A stretch of DNA of 64,000 bases from Salinibaculum sp. SYNS191 (GCF_037338445.1 NZ_CP147838.1:3286001-3350000); one strand, 5' to 3'. Shown: positions 24,711 through 33,378, numbered from the stretch's first letter. The notes: generated by a model not told the origin, from the letters alone. A program made the numbers and translations.

Positions 24711-25523
24711 TCACAGCACCAGCAGTCCACCGCCGACCACGGCGAGCGCGCCGAAGCCGACGCAGACCCGCCAGAAGGCGACCCGGTCGACCACACGAAC
24801 CAGCGCGTCGACGGTCAGGTAGCCGACGACGGCCGCCAGCGCGAGCGCGAGCGCGGCCGGACCCGGGTCGATGCTCGGCAGCCCCTCGTCGAGCAGGACC
24901 AGCAGCCCCGCACCGAAGGCGGCGGGAATCGAAAGCACGAACGACAGCCGCAGCGACTCGGGGCCGTCGTGGCCGCGCAACAGGAGCGCGCTGACGGTGG
25001 TTCCCGACCGCGAGATACCCGGCAACACGGCCAGCCCTTGCAGCGCGCCGACGAGGACGGCGTCGACCGCGGTGGGCAACTCCCGGCGGGCGACCGCCCG
25101 CGTCTCCGCAGTCCGCATGAGGATGCCCGTCGCCACGAGGAGTGCCCCGATGAAGGCGACGAAGGTGCCGCCGGCGACTGCCGAGGCAATCTCTTCGAGC
25201 ACCAGATAGCCCGAGAAACCGACGACGACCGAGACGGCCGTCGCGATACCGAAGAAGGATATCTCGGCCGTCTCGCGGCCGAAGGCGTTCGCGGGTCGCC
25301 ACGACGGGACGTCCCGGAGGACGTCGGCGAGGACGTCGCGGTAGTAGACCAGCGCGGCCACGCCGGTGCCCGCGTGGAGAAAGAGCGCGAACTGGGCCTC
25401 GTTGTCGGGTGCGGCGTCGAGCAACGTCAGTCCCAGCGAGACCGCACCTTCGCTGGAGACCGGCAGCCACTCCAGCACGCCCTGAATCACCCCGAGCACG
25501 ACGGCGACCAGCCACTCGACCAT
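24711..25523 (-). CDS. uppP: Undecaprenyl/dolichyl-diphosphate phosphatase, UppP/BacA family
   Basis: 270 residues from ATG 25523. The two signature loops are present: GVIQGVLEWLPVSSEGAVSL near the N-terminus and VLPGISRSGTTVSALLLRG near residue 170, including the catalytic Glu and Ser/Arg residues. About eight membrane segments. In archaea it recycles the polyprenyl (dolichyl) diphosphate released in glycan transfer. Divergent from mscS, with an 88-base gap. Confidence 0.92.
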   Translation of the reverse strand: MVEWLVAVVLGVIQGVLEWLPVSSEGAVSLGLTLLDAAPDNEAQFALFLHAGTGVAALVYYRDVLADVLRDVPSWRPANAFGRETAEISFFGIATAVSVVVGFSGYLVLEEIASAVAGGTFVAFIGALLVATGILMRTAETRAVARRELPTAVDAVLVGALQGLAVLPGISRSGTTVSALLLRGHDGPESLRLSFVLSIPAAFGAGLLVLLDEGLPSIDPGPAALALALAAVVGYLTVDALVRVVDRVAFWRVCVGFGALAVVGGGLLVL

Positions 25524-25611
25524 ATCGGGAGGGCACAGTCCGTGGCAAAAAGCGGGTCGGTTCGCGTCCTCGGCGACAGTAGTTAAGGCCGGTGACGCAC
25601 AAGGGCCGCCG

Positions 25612-26739
25612 ATGCAAACGCTCGTCGACCAACTCGTCGCCGTCGGGGACTGGGTGACTGCACTGCCCGACTGGCAGTCGTTCCTGCTCATCGTGGGCAC
25701 GTCGCTGTTCGTCGCGGGACTCATCCAGGTCGGCGGCGACGTCGTCCTCCGGCGACTCACCGCGCGCATCCCGGGGCAGGTCGACGACATCGTCCTGATG
25801 AACGCCCACGTCGCCATCTGGTCGTCTGTCGGGCTCGCCGGGCTGTATCTGGGAACGACGCAACTCGACGTTCCCCCGAGCATTCACGGTCCGGTCCACG
25901 CGACCACGCTGAGTGCCATCACGCTCATCTGGGCCTGGACGTTCGTGCGGACCGCCCCCGACGTGCTGGAGGAGGTCACGTCCAGCAGCTACCTCGACCG
26001 GCAGGTCGTCCCCATCTTCCGGAACATCTGGTACGCCGTCGTCGGCGGCTTCTCGCTGTTTCTGCTCCTCTCCTATTGGGGTATCAACGTCACGCCGCTT
26101 CTGGCTTCGGCGGGCGTGGTCGGCATCGTCGCCGGCCTGGCCGCACGCGACGCCATCGCGAACTTTTTCGGGTCGCTGGCGCTGTACGCCGACGGCACCT
26201 TCACGGTGGGTGACTTCATCGTGCTGGAGTCCGGCGAACGCGGCCGCGTCGAGGACATCTCCATCCGATCGACGGTCATCCGCACCCGCGACGACATCCT
26301 CGTGACGATACCCAACTCGCGGCTCAATAGCGCCGCCGTCGTCAACGAGTCCGACCCCAAGCGCTACCGGCGCATCACCGTGCCCGTCGGCGTCGCCTAC
26401 GGGACCGACGTCGACGAAGTCGAGGACATCCTGCTGTCGGTCGCCGACGACACCGACACCGTCCGGCAACAGCCCACGCCCCGGGTGTTCATGAAGGAGT
26501 TCGGCGACTCCGCCATCAACTTCAACCTGCTCTGCTGGATAGACCACCCGCGACTGCGCGAGCGGGTCCAGGACGCACTCCTCCGGGAGATATACGACCG
26601 GTTCCGCGCCGAGGGCATCGACATCCCCTTCCCGCAGCGCTCGCTGCGCGTCGCCGACACCGACGTCGAGGACAACCTCCCTGTCGACCTCTCCGAGGAC
26701 GCGTCAGCGACGACTGACGGCGGGAGCGAGGAGACGTGA
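25612..26739 (+). CDS. mscS: Small-conductance mechanosensitive channel, MscS family
   Basis: 375 residues: four or five membrane segments, the last the pore-lining helix with LLASAGVVGIVAGLAARDAIANFFGS, then the beta domain (FTVGDFIVLESGERGRVEDISIRSTVIRTRDD, IPNSRLNS) and an alpha/beta cytoplasmic end. It opens on membrane tension to release solutes after osmotic downshift, relevant to a halophile. Standard length and motifs; acidic tail. Confidence 0.93.
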   Translation: MQTLVDQLVAVGDWVTALPDWQSFLLIVGTSLFVAGLIQVGGDVVLRRLTARIPGQVDDIVLMNAHVAIWSSVGLAGLYLGTTQLDVPPSIHGPVHATTLSAITLIWAWTFVRTAPDVLEEVTSSSYLDRQVVPIFRNIWYAVVGGFSLFLLLSYWGINVTPLLASAGVVGIVAGLAARDAIANFFGSLALYADGTFTVGDFIVLESGERGRVEDISIRSTVIRTRDDILVTIPNSRLNSAAVVNESDPKRYRRITVPVGVAYGTDVDEVEDILLSVADDTDTVRQQPTPRVFMKEFGDSAINFNLLCWIDHPRLRERVQDALLREIYDRFRAEGIDIPFPQRSLRVADTDVEDNLPVDLSEDASATTDGGSEET

Positions 26740-26854
26740 ACTGCTTCGGGCTCCTGGTCTGATTCACCCGTTTCGTTCTCGTTTGGACGAACTGATAGTC
26801 TTCATTCGAATCCGCGGCCGAACCCTTTTGCGACAGCGGGCGGTAACGAGTGGT

Positions 26855-27154
26855 ATGGCAAAGCGGGATGCACGTCGCATCGGCCACGAACTCATGAGCG
26901 AACCCCACATCGCGGGGCGGCGAGTCAGTGTTCGCCAGGTGTACGCACTCGTCGACGAGCAAGATGTGGCCCCTGAGACCGTCGCCGACCGGTACGACCT
27001 CGACGTCGCCGACGTCTACCACGCGCTGGCGTACTATCACGACCATCCGCGCGAGATGAACGAGGTGGAAACCGCACGTGCGGAGGCTATCGAGGACTTC
27101 CGCGAGTCAATCGAACGTCCCGAAGACGTCGATGCGTTTGTTTACGACGGCTAG
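26855..27154 (+). CDS. DUF433 family protein
   Basis: 99 residues from ATG 26855. The DUF433 helix-turn-helix-like core is clear: GRRVSVRQVYALVDEQDVAPETVADRYDLDVADVYHALAYYHDHP. DUF433 proteins often act as antitoxins to PIN-type toxins (VapC-like, DUF5615). No toxin gene lies next to it here: it is followed by the convergent symporter cluster. So it is a solitary copy, possibly a stand-alone regulator. Confidence 0.82.
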   Translation: MAKRDARRIGHELMSEPHIAGRRVSVRQVYALVDEQDVAPETVADRYDLDVADVYHALAYYHDHPREMNEVETARAEAIEDFRESIERPEDVDAFVYDG

Positions 27155-27201
27155 CTTCCGAACTCACCGTTCTTGCAAATCCTGTTCTCCCTACTTTTGC
27201 T

Positions 27202-27327
27202 CTACGTCGTCTCGACTGCCCGCCGCTCGCTCGCGATGACGTACACTTCGTAGGCGAAGACGAGCGCGACGCCGAGTATCGCACCCCAGAGGATGACCGC
27301 AAAGAGTGTCGCGCCGATGACGGCCAT
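27202..27327 (-). CDS. Small membrane protein partner of the symporter
   Basis: 41 residues with a single membrane helix (AVILWGAILGVALVFAYEVYV) and a short basic/acidic tail. Its ATG overlaps the symporter stop by one base (TGATG), so it is translated right after the transporter. Tiny proteins in this position are known beside sodium/solute symporters and are thought to assist them. Confidence 0.75.
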   Translation of the reverse strand: MAVIGATLFAVILWGAILGVALVFAYEVYVIASERRAVETT

Positions 27328-28883
27328 CACTCGCGCACCTCCGCTGGAGCGACGTCCTCGCCGCTCGCAGTGCCACCGTCGGTCGCGGTCCTGTCGAGGC
27401 TCCGGATGTTCCGCGAGAGGTCGTCCAGGTCGTGCTCTGTCGAGGACAGACGCGCGGCCAGCAGCGCCAGCCCGGTCGAGACGAGGAACGCGCCGCCGAA
27501 GGAGGTGAGATACAGTGGGTCGGCGGCGGGCAGCAAGTCGCCAACCAGCGGGAGCCCCGTGATGACGCCCCGGAAGTCCGGGAAGTACGCCAGGCCGAAC
27601 GCCAGGCCGACGACGCTGCTCACGAGTGCCCCGGTGCCGGTGAGTCGCCGGGAGTACAGGCCGTAGACCAGCGGGAAGGCAACCGCTGCGCCGAGCAGGT
27701 CGGCGAAGAAAAAGAGTCGGAGGACGCTCTGGGCGCGGAGGCTGACGTAGATGGCCGCAACCGCGACGACGACGGTCAGCGCCCGCGCGCCGAGTTTCAG
27801 CGTCCGGTCGTCCGGGTCCGAGAGCAACCGGAGCAGGTCTGCCGTGACGACGCTCGACAGCGCGTTGAACAGCGTGTCGACGGAACTCATCACGAGCAGG
27901 AGCGCGAGCAGGACGACTGCGAGCACGATCCACTCGGGGAACGCCGACTGCAACAGCAGGAAGAAGGCGATGTCGGCGTTGTACTCCGCGCCGAGTGCCG
28001 TGACGATCTCGGTCTGACCGACGGCGACGATGCCGAACAGGGCACCGAGGAAGACGATGAGACCGTTCGTCACGGCCGCGCTGCGAAAGCCGCTGCGGAC
28101 CGTCTCGCTGTCCCGGCCGGCGTAGATGCGCTGCCACCAGGTCTGGTTGATGAGTTCGGCACCGAGGATGGCGAAAGAGAGGGCAAGCCCGAACTGGAGG
28201 CCAGCGGTGAATCCGGGGTCAAGAAGCGACGGGTTGGCGCTGACGATGCTCTCGTGGACGCTGCCAGCCCCACCGAGTGCGAAGATTGCGCCGGCGAAGG
28301 CGACGACCAGCAGCGGCAGGACCAGAAGCGCCTGGACGGTGTCGGTGAAGATGCTGGCGCGGAGGCCGCCGTAGCCGGTGTAGAGCAGGACAAATCCGCC
28401 GACGAGGACGGCCGTCTGCCACTGCGGGACGCCGGCGACGAGCGACAGCGCGCCGGCGATGCCCGTCAGTTCCGCGGCGAGGAAGACGAACATGTAGAGC
28501 ATGCTGACGACGATGACGAAGGCGTACATCGCGTCGCCGTAGCGGGCGTGGGCGTACTCCGTCAGGGAGTGGCCCTCGGGGACGACCGACCGCAGGCGCG
28601 GGCCAATCTTGGCGTAGGCGAGCATCGGCGCAGCCTCGCCGATGGCGTAGCCGACGACGGCCGCGATGCCGAAACTCGCTCCGGCCTCGGGCGCGGCGAA
28701 GAGAATCCAGACGCCCATCACCGAGGCGACCAGCGTCGCGGTCATCTGCCCGCGGCCCGCGGAGTTGCGGGCGGTGATGAGGTCCTCGACGGACTGGACC
28801 TGTCCCCGGGAGTACCAGACGCCGAGCGCGGTGAACACCGCAAGCGTGAGGACGGTCAGCCCCAGCGCGACGCCGGAACTCAC
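27327..28883 (-). CDS. Sodium:solute symporter (SSS family), likely thiamin precursor uptake
   Basis: 518 residues from the GTG at 28883, which overlaps the tenA stop (GTGA). Thirteen membrane segments; SSS features include SRGQVQSVEDLITARNS at the start, GYGGLRASIFTDTVQALL, and a helix-8 NQTWWQRIYAGRD part, followed by VMSSVDTLFNALSS. Family members import sugars, amino acids, vitamins or iodide with Na+. Tight overlap with two tenA genes and closeness to thiR suggest thiamin or a pyrimidine precursor as substrate; this is inference from context. Confidence 0.85.
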   Translation of the reverse strand: MSSGVALGLTVLTLAVFTALGVWYSRGQVQSVEDLITARNSAGRGQMTATLVASVMGVWILFAAPEAGASFGIAAVVGYAIGEAAPMLAYAKIGPRLRSVVPEGHSLTEYAHARYGDAMYAFVIVVSMLYMFVFLAAELTGIAGALSLVAGVPQWQTAVLVGGFVLLYTGYGGLRASIFTDTVQALLVLPLLVVAFAGAIFALGGAGSVHESIVSANPSLLDPGFTAGLQFGLALSFAILGAELINQTWWQRIYAGRDSETVRSGFRSAAVTNGLIVFLGALFGIVAVGQTEIVTALGAEYNADIAFFLLLQSAFPEWIVLAVVLLALLLVMSSVDTLFNALSSVVTADLLRLLSDPDDRTLKLGARALTVVVAVAAIYVSLRAQSVLRLFFFADLLGAAVAFPLVYGLYSRRLTGTGALVSSVVGLAFGLAYFPDFRGVITGLPLVGDLLPAADPLYLTSFGGAFLVSTGLALLAARLSSTEHDLDDLSRNIRSLDRTATDGGTASGEDVAPAEVRE

Positions 28884-29620
28884 CACGACTCGCCACCCCC
28901 TGCCGCTGCCGACTCCTCGCCGTAGGCCGACTCGAAGAACGCCGCTTCCAGTTCGACGGTCCGACGAAAGAGCCGTTCCAGACGCCGCTGTCGGCGCGAC
29001 GAGGCTGCGGCCCCCTCCCGGTCGAGTTCTGACCGCAGCCACTCGACGAAGGAGACGAACCCCTCGTTGGCATGCAAGTCTATCCACTCCGCGAGGTAGA
29101 ACTGCTCTGGCGGGTCGTCCGGTGTCGGCGTCGCCCACGACAGGTACACCCACTCCGCGGGGACGAGCACGGCCAGCGTCTCGGCGTAACCGCCCTCCCG
29201 CGAGGCCCGCCCCAGCAGGTCCTCGAAGGCCCGTGTCGCGGGAGTCAGCGCGGGGTCGGTTCGCTCCGACTCGGGCACGTCAAGCGCCTCGAACGAGCGC
29301 GCGAAGTAGTCGTCCTCGTCCGAGGTGAGCACGCCGAGGAAGTCCGACAGGCGCGACTTCGCTGCCATCGTCGGCGCGTCCCCGACGGCGCGGCCGAACG
29401 CGCCGACCAGCGTCCCGACGAACGCGTAGTCCTGGACGAGATAGCGCCCGAACACCTCGTCGTCGACCGTTCCTGCGCGGAGTTCCTGCGTGAAGCGATG
29501 TTCGGTCGCCGCGGTCCAGTCGGGTTCGGACCGCCGTCTCAGCCACTCCGAGAACCGCGGGTCGGACTCGCCGGCGGCGTGCTCCCGGTAGGACTCGCTC
29601 GCCTCACCCTCTCCGCTCAT
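28880..29620 (-). CDS. TenA-like thiaminase II family protein, Cys-less (TenA_E type)
   Basis: 246 residues from ATG 29620. The TenA fold is visible (YLVQDYAFVGTLVGAFGRAVG, FYLAEWIDLHANEGF). Where classic TenA has the catalytic Cys (PC-W), this has VPAEWVYLSW, with Ala-Glu. Such TenA_E proteins act on degraded thiamin, cleaving formylamino- or amino-pyrimidines to hydroxymethylpyrimidine. Coupled by ATGA overlap to the upstream Cys-type tenA and by GTGA overlap to the symporter. The pair would cover two steps of pyrimidine salvage. The Ala-rich tail is non-conserved. Confidence 0.85.
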   Translation of the reverse strand: MSGEGEASESYREHAAGESDPRFSEWLRRRSEPDWTAATEHRFTQELRAGTVDDEVFGRYLVQDYAFVGTLVGAFGRAVGDAPTMAAKSRLSDFLGVLTSDEDDYFARSFEALDVPESERTDPALTPATRAFEDLLGRASREGGYAETLAVLVPAEWVYLSWATPTPDDPPEQFYLAEWIDLHANEGFVSFVEWLRSELDREGAAASSRRQRRLERLFRRTVELEAAFFESAYGEESAAAGGGESW

Positions 29621-30282
29621 GCGGGCCACTCCTCTTCTCGCCAGGCGGCGTCCCAGAACAGGTACTCGTACTGACCGGAGGTCCGGAACAGGTCGCGGTA
29701 GCGCTCGCGGTCGGCTTCCGTCGACGCGGCGGCCACGTCGTCCATCAGGTCCTTGCACCACTCCGTGAGCTCGGTGAACTCCTCGCCGGAGTACATCTCT
29801 ATCCAGTCGGCGTAGCCCTCGTGGTCGGGTAGTCCGCCCTCTGCGAGGCGCTTCCCGGTGACGTTGAATCCCCACATACAGGGAAGGAGTGCAGCGACGA
29901 GGTCCCCGAAGGACCCGGTCGTCGCCGTCCGGATGAGGAAGTCGGTGTACGCCCGCGTGGTGGGTGAGGGCTCCGTGTTCTCCAGTTCGGCCTCGGAGAT
30001 GCCGAAGTCCGCGGCGTAGGCCCGGTGGAGGTCCATCTCGGTGTGTATCGTCGAGTCGAGCAACTCGGCGAACGTCCCCATCCGCTTCAGGTCGGGCGCG
30101 CTCGCGGCCCCGTAGGCGAACAGTCGCGCGTACTCCACCAGGTAGACGTAGTCCTGGCGCACCCAGTACCGGAACGGCGCCTCGTCGAGGGTCCCCTCCC
30201 CCAACTGCTCGACCATCGGATGGTCGAGGATGGCGTCCCATATCGGGTCGCCGATGTCCGTGAGGTCGTCTGTGAAACTCAT
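29617..30282 (-). CDS. tenA: Aminopyrimidine aminohydrolase / thiaminase II (TenA_C type)
   Basis: 221 residues from ATG 30282. Shows the TenA core: PFRYWVRQDYVYLVEYARLFAYG near 40-60, HRAYAADFGIS, and the active-site region LLPCMWGFNVTGKRL with the catalytic Cys. It hydrolyses aminomethylpyrimidine to hydroxymethylpyrimidine in thiamin salvage. First gene of a four-gene coupled set; a TATA-like box and palindromes shared with thiR lie just upstream, so it is probably under ThiR control. Confidence 0.92.
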   Translation of the reverse strand: MSFTDDLTDIGDPIWDAILDHPMVEQLGEGTLDEAPFRYWVRQDYVYLVEYARLFAYGAASAPDLKRMGTFAELLDSTIHTEMDLHRAYAADFGISEAELENTEPSPTTRAYTDFLIRTATTGSFGDLVAALLPCMWGFNVTGKRLAEGGLPDHEGYADWIEMYSGEEFTELTEWCKDLMDDVAAASTEADRERYRDLFRTSGQYEYLFWDAAWREEEWPA

Positions 30283-30300
30283 ACCCGTAGTGCGTCGCTC

Positions 30301-30338
30301 CCGGTAGTTATAACTTACCGATATAACCGGCTTATATC
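30301..30338. promoter_or_regulatory. Divergent tenA/thiR promoter with palindromes (candidate ThiR operator)
   Basis: GATATAA at 30320-30326 and TTATATC at 30332-30338 form a perfect inverted repeat with a 5-base spacer. Each arm also serves as a TATA-like box for one direction (tenA at 30282, thiR at 30384). Just before it, CGGTA-GTTATAAC-TTACCG (30302-30320) is a near-palindrome around a perfect 8-base core. A regulator bound here would block both promoters. Confidence 0.6.
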
Positions 30339-30383
30339 TCCGTCGCCGACCCACTTTTCACGACCGTCGACGCATGCTGTGGC

Positions 30384-31310
30384 ATGTCGCTGGTGTTACC
30401 AGGCGAACTCGTCGTCGACGAGGTGCTCCCGACGGTGCGCGCGATGCTGGCCCGCGAACTCGCGGCCCGCGACCTCACCCAGCAGGAGATTGCGGCCCAC
30501 CTGGGGGTGACACAGGCCGCCGTCAGTTCGTATCTCGCCGACGAGCAGGGGCCGGAGGGCCCCATCGCCGGTGACCACCGGACGCAGGCGACGGTCGAGC
30601 GCATCGCGGAGGGCCTCGCCACCGGCGGGATGGACAGCTACGACGCGCTCGGGGAACTGCTCGCGCTCATCAGGGAGTTCGAAGACCGCGGGCCAATCTG
30701 CGACCTCCACGAGGAGGCGATGCCGGCCTTGCAGGGACTCGGCTGTGACCTCTGTGTCCGCGGGACCGACGACGACCTCTCCACCGAGCGGGAGACGCTC
30801 GCGACCGTCCGGCGGGCCGCCCGCACGCTCTCGACCGCGGAGGGGATGGCCGAGTTCATCCCGAAGGTGGGGACGAACGTCGGGATGGCCCTGCCCGACC
30901 CCGAGGGGACCCACGACGTCGCCGCGATTCCGGGTCGCATCTACGCGATGGGCGACCGCGTCCGCGTCCCGGCGAACCCCGAGTTCGGTGCCTCCGAGTA
31001 CGTCGCCTCGCTCATCCTGGCGGCGATGACCGTCGACAGCAGTCTGCGCGGCGCGCTCAACCTCGTGACGGACGATGCGCTCCTCGATGCGGCCCGCGAC
31101 CGCGGTATCGATCCCTTGGAAGTCGACGCCGGCTACGACGAGCGGGGCGCTCGCCTCCGGGGGCGCTTTCAGGAGCGCGGTGCCGTTCCACGCGTCGTCT
31201 ACCACCGGGGTGCCTTCGGCATCGAACCCGTCCTGTACGTCCTCGGGACGTCCGCTGAGGAGGCGGCGTCGCTGGCCGTCTCGCTCGCCGAGGCTGCCGA
31301 CCGGGAGTGA
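30384..31310 (+). CDS. thiR: ThiR-type transcriptional regulator (HTH plus ThiN domain)
   Basis: 308 residues. An N-terminal Cro-type HTH (LTQQEIAAHLGVTQAAVSSYLAD, about 30-55) is followed by a CDLC-containing linker (about 110-135) and a C-terminal ThiN domain (about 150-305; MAEFIPKVGTNVGMALPDPEGTHDVAAIPGR). In archaea ThiN alone or fused to ThiD makes thiamin phosphate, while HTH-ThiN proteins act as thiamin-phosphate-sensing repressors. Position opposite the salvage genes supports the regulator role. Confidence 0.87.
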   Translation: MSLVLPGELVVDEVLPTVRAMLARELAARDLTQQEIAAHLGVTQAAVSSYLADEQGPEGPIAGDHRTQATVERIAEGLATGGMDSYDALGELLALIREFEDRGPICDLHEEAMPALQGLGCDLCVRGTDDDLSTERETLATVRRAARTLSTAEGMAEFIPKVGTNVGMALPDPEGTHDVAAIPGRIYAMGDRVRVPANPEFGASEYVASLILAAMTVDSSLRGALNLVTDDALLDAARDRGIDPLEVDAGYDERGARLRGRFQERGAVPRVVYHRGAFGIEPVLYVLGTSAEEAASLAVSLAEAADRE

Positions 31311-31363
31311 AACGCCCTGGCGCTTCGAAAGGGAATTACGCCGGCCCCGCGTCGATGCGGGCA

Positions 31364-32647
31364 ATGACACTGCTGGAGACGGCCCGCGCCGCGCTGGATT
31401 CGGGCCCGCTCTGTGACCCCTGTCTCGGTCGCCTCGTCGCCGACCGGAGCTTCGGCCTGACCAACGACGAGCGGGGCCACAGCCTCCGCGTCGCCGTCGC
31501 GCTGGACGACGACGAGCCCTTCGAGGACGAACCCGACGACTGCTGGGTCTGTGAGGGCGAGTGCGACCGCTACGACTGGTGGGCCGAAAACGCCGCCGCG
31601 GCCGTACAGGGCTACGACTTTGCCACCTACCAGATCGGCACGCGCGTCCCGCCGCTGCTGGAGGAGAACGACCTGCTGCTTCGCGAGGAGGTCGGCCTCG
31701 ACTCCGAGGCCGGCGAACTGATGAAATCCGAGTTCAACCGCGAGATTGGCAAGCGCTTCGGGTCGCTCACCGACACGGAGGTCGACTTCCAACGGCCCGA
31801 CGTGATGATTCTCTGTGACCTCTCGACCGACGAGGTGGAGGTCCAGGTCAACTCCGCGTTCGTCTACGGCCGCTACCGCAAACTCGAACGCGACATCCCC
31901 CAGACGGAGTGGCCCTGCCGCGACTGCAACGGCACCGGCCGACAGCGCGACGAGATTTGCGACGGCTGCGACGGCACGGGCTATCGCTACGACGAGAGCG
32001 TCGAGCAACTGACCGCGCCGGTGGTGAAGGAGGCGATGGACGGCACCAGCGCCACCTTCCACGGGGCCGGCCGCGAGGACGTCGACGCGCTGATGCTCGG
32101 CGGCGGCCGGCCGTTCGTCATCGAGGTGGACGAACCCCGGCGGCGCAACGTCGACACCGACCAGCTGGAGGCCGACGTCAACGACTTCGCCGACGGCAAG
32201 GTCGAGGTGGAGGGACTGCGTCTCGCCACCCACGACATGGTCGAGCGCGTCAAGGAACACGACGCGAGCAAGACCTACCGGATGGACGTGACCTTCGACG
32301 GCCCGGTCGAGCAGGCCGATTTCGACGCCGCCCTCGCCGAACTCGACGGCGCGACCATCCACCAGGACACCCCCCAGCGCGTCTCACATCGGCGAGCCGC
32401 CAAGACCCGCGTCCGCGAGGTCTACAGCATCGAGGGCACGCTCCACGACGAGACCACCGCAGAACTCGAAGTCCACGGCGCGGGCGGGCTCTACGTGAAG
32501 GAACTGGTCAGCAGCGACGAGGGCCGCACGGAGCCGAGCCTCGCCGGTCTGCTCGGCGTCGGCGCAGAAGTGACCGCGCTGGACGTTCTCGACGTCGAGG
32601 GCGAGGAGGAACCGTTCGAGGACGAGGCGTTCTTTCGTTCGTCCTGA
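31364..32647 (+). CDS. pus10: tRNA pseudouridine(54/55) synthase Pus10
   Basis: 427 residues from ATG 31364 (ATG 31355 is an alternative). N-terminal Cys pairs CDPC and CWVCEGEC form the zinc/THUMP-like part. The catalytic domain shows AGREDVDALMLGGGRPFVIEV with the catalytic Asp. C-terminal RVREVYSIEGTLH and HGAGGLYVKELVSSDEGRTEPSL are typical. It modifies U54 and U55 in the tRNA T-loop. An extra pair of CxxCxGTG motifs (CRDCNGTG, CDGCDGTG, about 185-210) looks like a DnaJ-type zinc insert. Confidence 0.93.
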   Translation: MTLLETARAALDSGPLCDPCLGRLVADRSFGLTNDERGHSLRVAVALDDDEPFEDEPDDCWVCEGECDRYDWWAENAAAAVQGYDFATYQIGTRVPPLLEENDLLLREEVGLDSEAGELMKSEFNREIGKRFGSLTDTEVDFQRPDVMILCDLSTDEVEVQVNSAFVYGRYRKLERDIPQTEWPCRDCNGTGRQRDEICDGCDGTGYRYDESVEQLTAPVVKEAMDGTSATFHGAGREDVDALMLGGGRPFVIEVDEPRRRNVDTDQLEADVNDFADGKVEVEGLRLATHDMVERVKEHDASKTYRMDVTFDGPVEQADFDAALAELDGATIHQDTPQRVSHRRAAKTRVREVYSIEGTLHDETTAELEVHGAGGLYVKELVSSDEGRTEPSLAGLLGVGAEVTALDVLDVEGEEEPFEDEAFFRSS

Positions 32648-32652
32648 GGTAT

Positions 32653-32991
32653 TCAGGACTCAGAAAGCGTCGTGTGCTGGTGAAGTTGGTTGACTGCCTC
32701 TGTGACTACTGATTCGGCCAAGGTCCCCTGATGTCGGTCGAAGTCTCTGTGCTTGATGGTGGTGACGTACCAGGGTGAGATGTAGGACTGTTTGTTTGCT
32801 CCTCCCTCTAGCCAGTCCCCGTCTCTGACTGTGATGCCAGCGTTGTGTCGCTGTGTCGTCATCGCCAGCGCAATGCACTCGGTTTCGGCGAACGGGTGTG
32901 ACGACCCGGTAACGACGACCCACGGTCGATACGCCGGACCGGACTTGTGAGGTGCCGGACCCCACCAGACTTCGCCGCGGGCGTAGCTCAT
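32653..32991 (-). CDS. PemK/MazF-family toxin
   Basis: 112 residues. The family start MSYARGEVWWGPAPHKSGPAYRPWVVV matches the PemK/MazF beta-barrel with the RPWVVV strand, followed by ECIALAMTTQ and ISPWYVTTI. These are ribosome-independent endoribonucleases. Its start overlaps the stop of the upstream HTH gene by four bases (ATGA), the usual antitoxin-first arrangement. Confidence 0.87.
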   Translation of the reverse strand: MSYARGEVWWGPAPHKSGPAYRPWVVVTGSSHPFAETECIALAMTTQRHNAGITVRDGDWLEGGANKQSYISPWYVTTIKHRDFDRHQGTLAESVVTEAVNQLHQHTTLSES

Positions 32992-33341
32992 TCGTCACCC
33001 GACTCGACGCCCGGTCCCCACTCTTCGGGGTCTTCCGGACCGAACCTGTCGGTTGCAGCGCGTGCCGTCGCTATCGCAGTCAGTGTCGCGTCGACCTCTT
33101 CCGGGTCATCAATTGCCCAGTACGACCCACGATGACGGACGAGACCGCGGTCTTCGAGGCGTGACAGCACGACACCGACGCTGCCTCGCGCGATGTCGGT
33201 TCGCTCGTGAATCTCCTTCGGCGTGAACGCCTTGTCGGCGTGCGAGGCGAGAAATCCGAGTATCTTCTCGCCGTTCGTCGGCGTCTCGGCGCGTAATTTT
33301 CTCGGTTCGCTCTCCTCGAACCGATCGATGTCGATTGGCAC
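32988..33341 (-). CDS. HTH (MarR-like) antitoxin partner of PemK
   Basis: 117 residues from the GTG at 33341. A winged helix covers about 20-80: EKILGFLASHADKAFTPKEIHERTDI, then GSVGVVLSRLEDRGLVRHRGSYWAI. The C-terminal acidic tail (FGPEDPEEWGPGVESGDE) may bind the toxin. No AbrB or RHH fold as in classic MazE, but HTH partners are common in haloarchaeal PemK pairs. Four TGTAAY repeats directly before the start are the likely autoregulatory operator. Confidence 0.78.
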   Translation of the reverse strand: MPIDIDRFEESEPRKLRAETPTNGEKILGFLASHADKAFTPKEIHERTDIARGSVGVVLSRLEDRGLVRHRGSYWAIDDPEEVDATLTAIATARAATDRFGPEDPEEWGPGVESGDE

Positions 33342-33344
33342 GTT

Positions 33345-33378
33345 TGTAACTACTGTAATCTTTTGTAATAGATGTAAC
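33345..33378. promoter_or_regulatory. Four phased TGTAAY repeats before the toxin-antitoxin operon
   Basis: On the plus strand TGTAAC, TGTAAT, TGTAAT and TGTAAC begin at 33345, 33354, 33364 and 33373, spaced 9-10 bases, about one helical turn. They end four bases before the GTG start of the antitoxin gene. This fits cooperative binding of the HTH protein along one DNA face. Confidence 0.65.

Noticed and set aside
24613..26547. 644-residue minus-strand frame across uppP and mscS
   Set aside because: Arg-rich, overlaps two recognised genes in other frames, no domain.
26855..27154. DUF433 gene as half of a toxin-antitoxin pair
   Set aside because: No toxin-like gene is adjacent on the same strand; kept only as a solitary DUF433 gene.
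27432..28925. 497-residue plus-strand frame opposite the symporter
   Set aside because: Antisense shadow of a conserved transporter.
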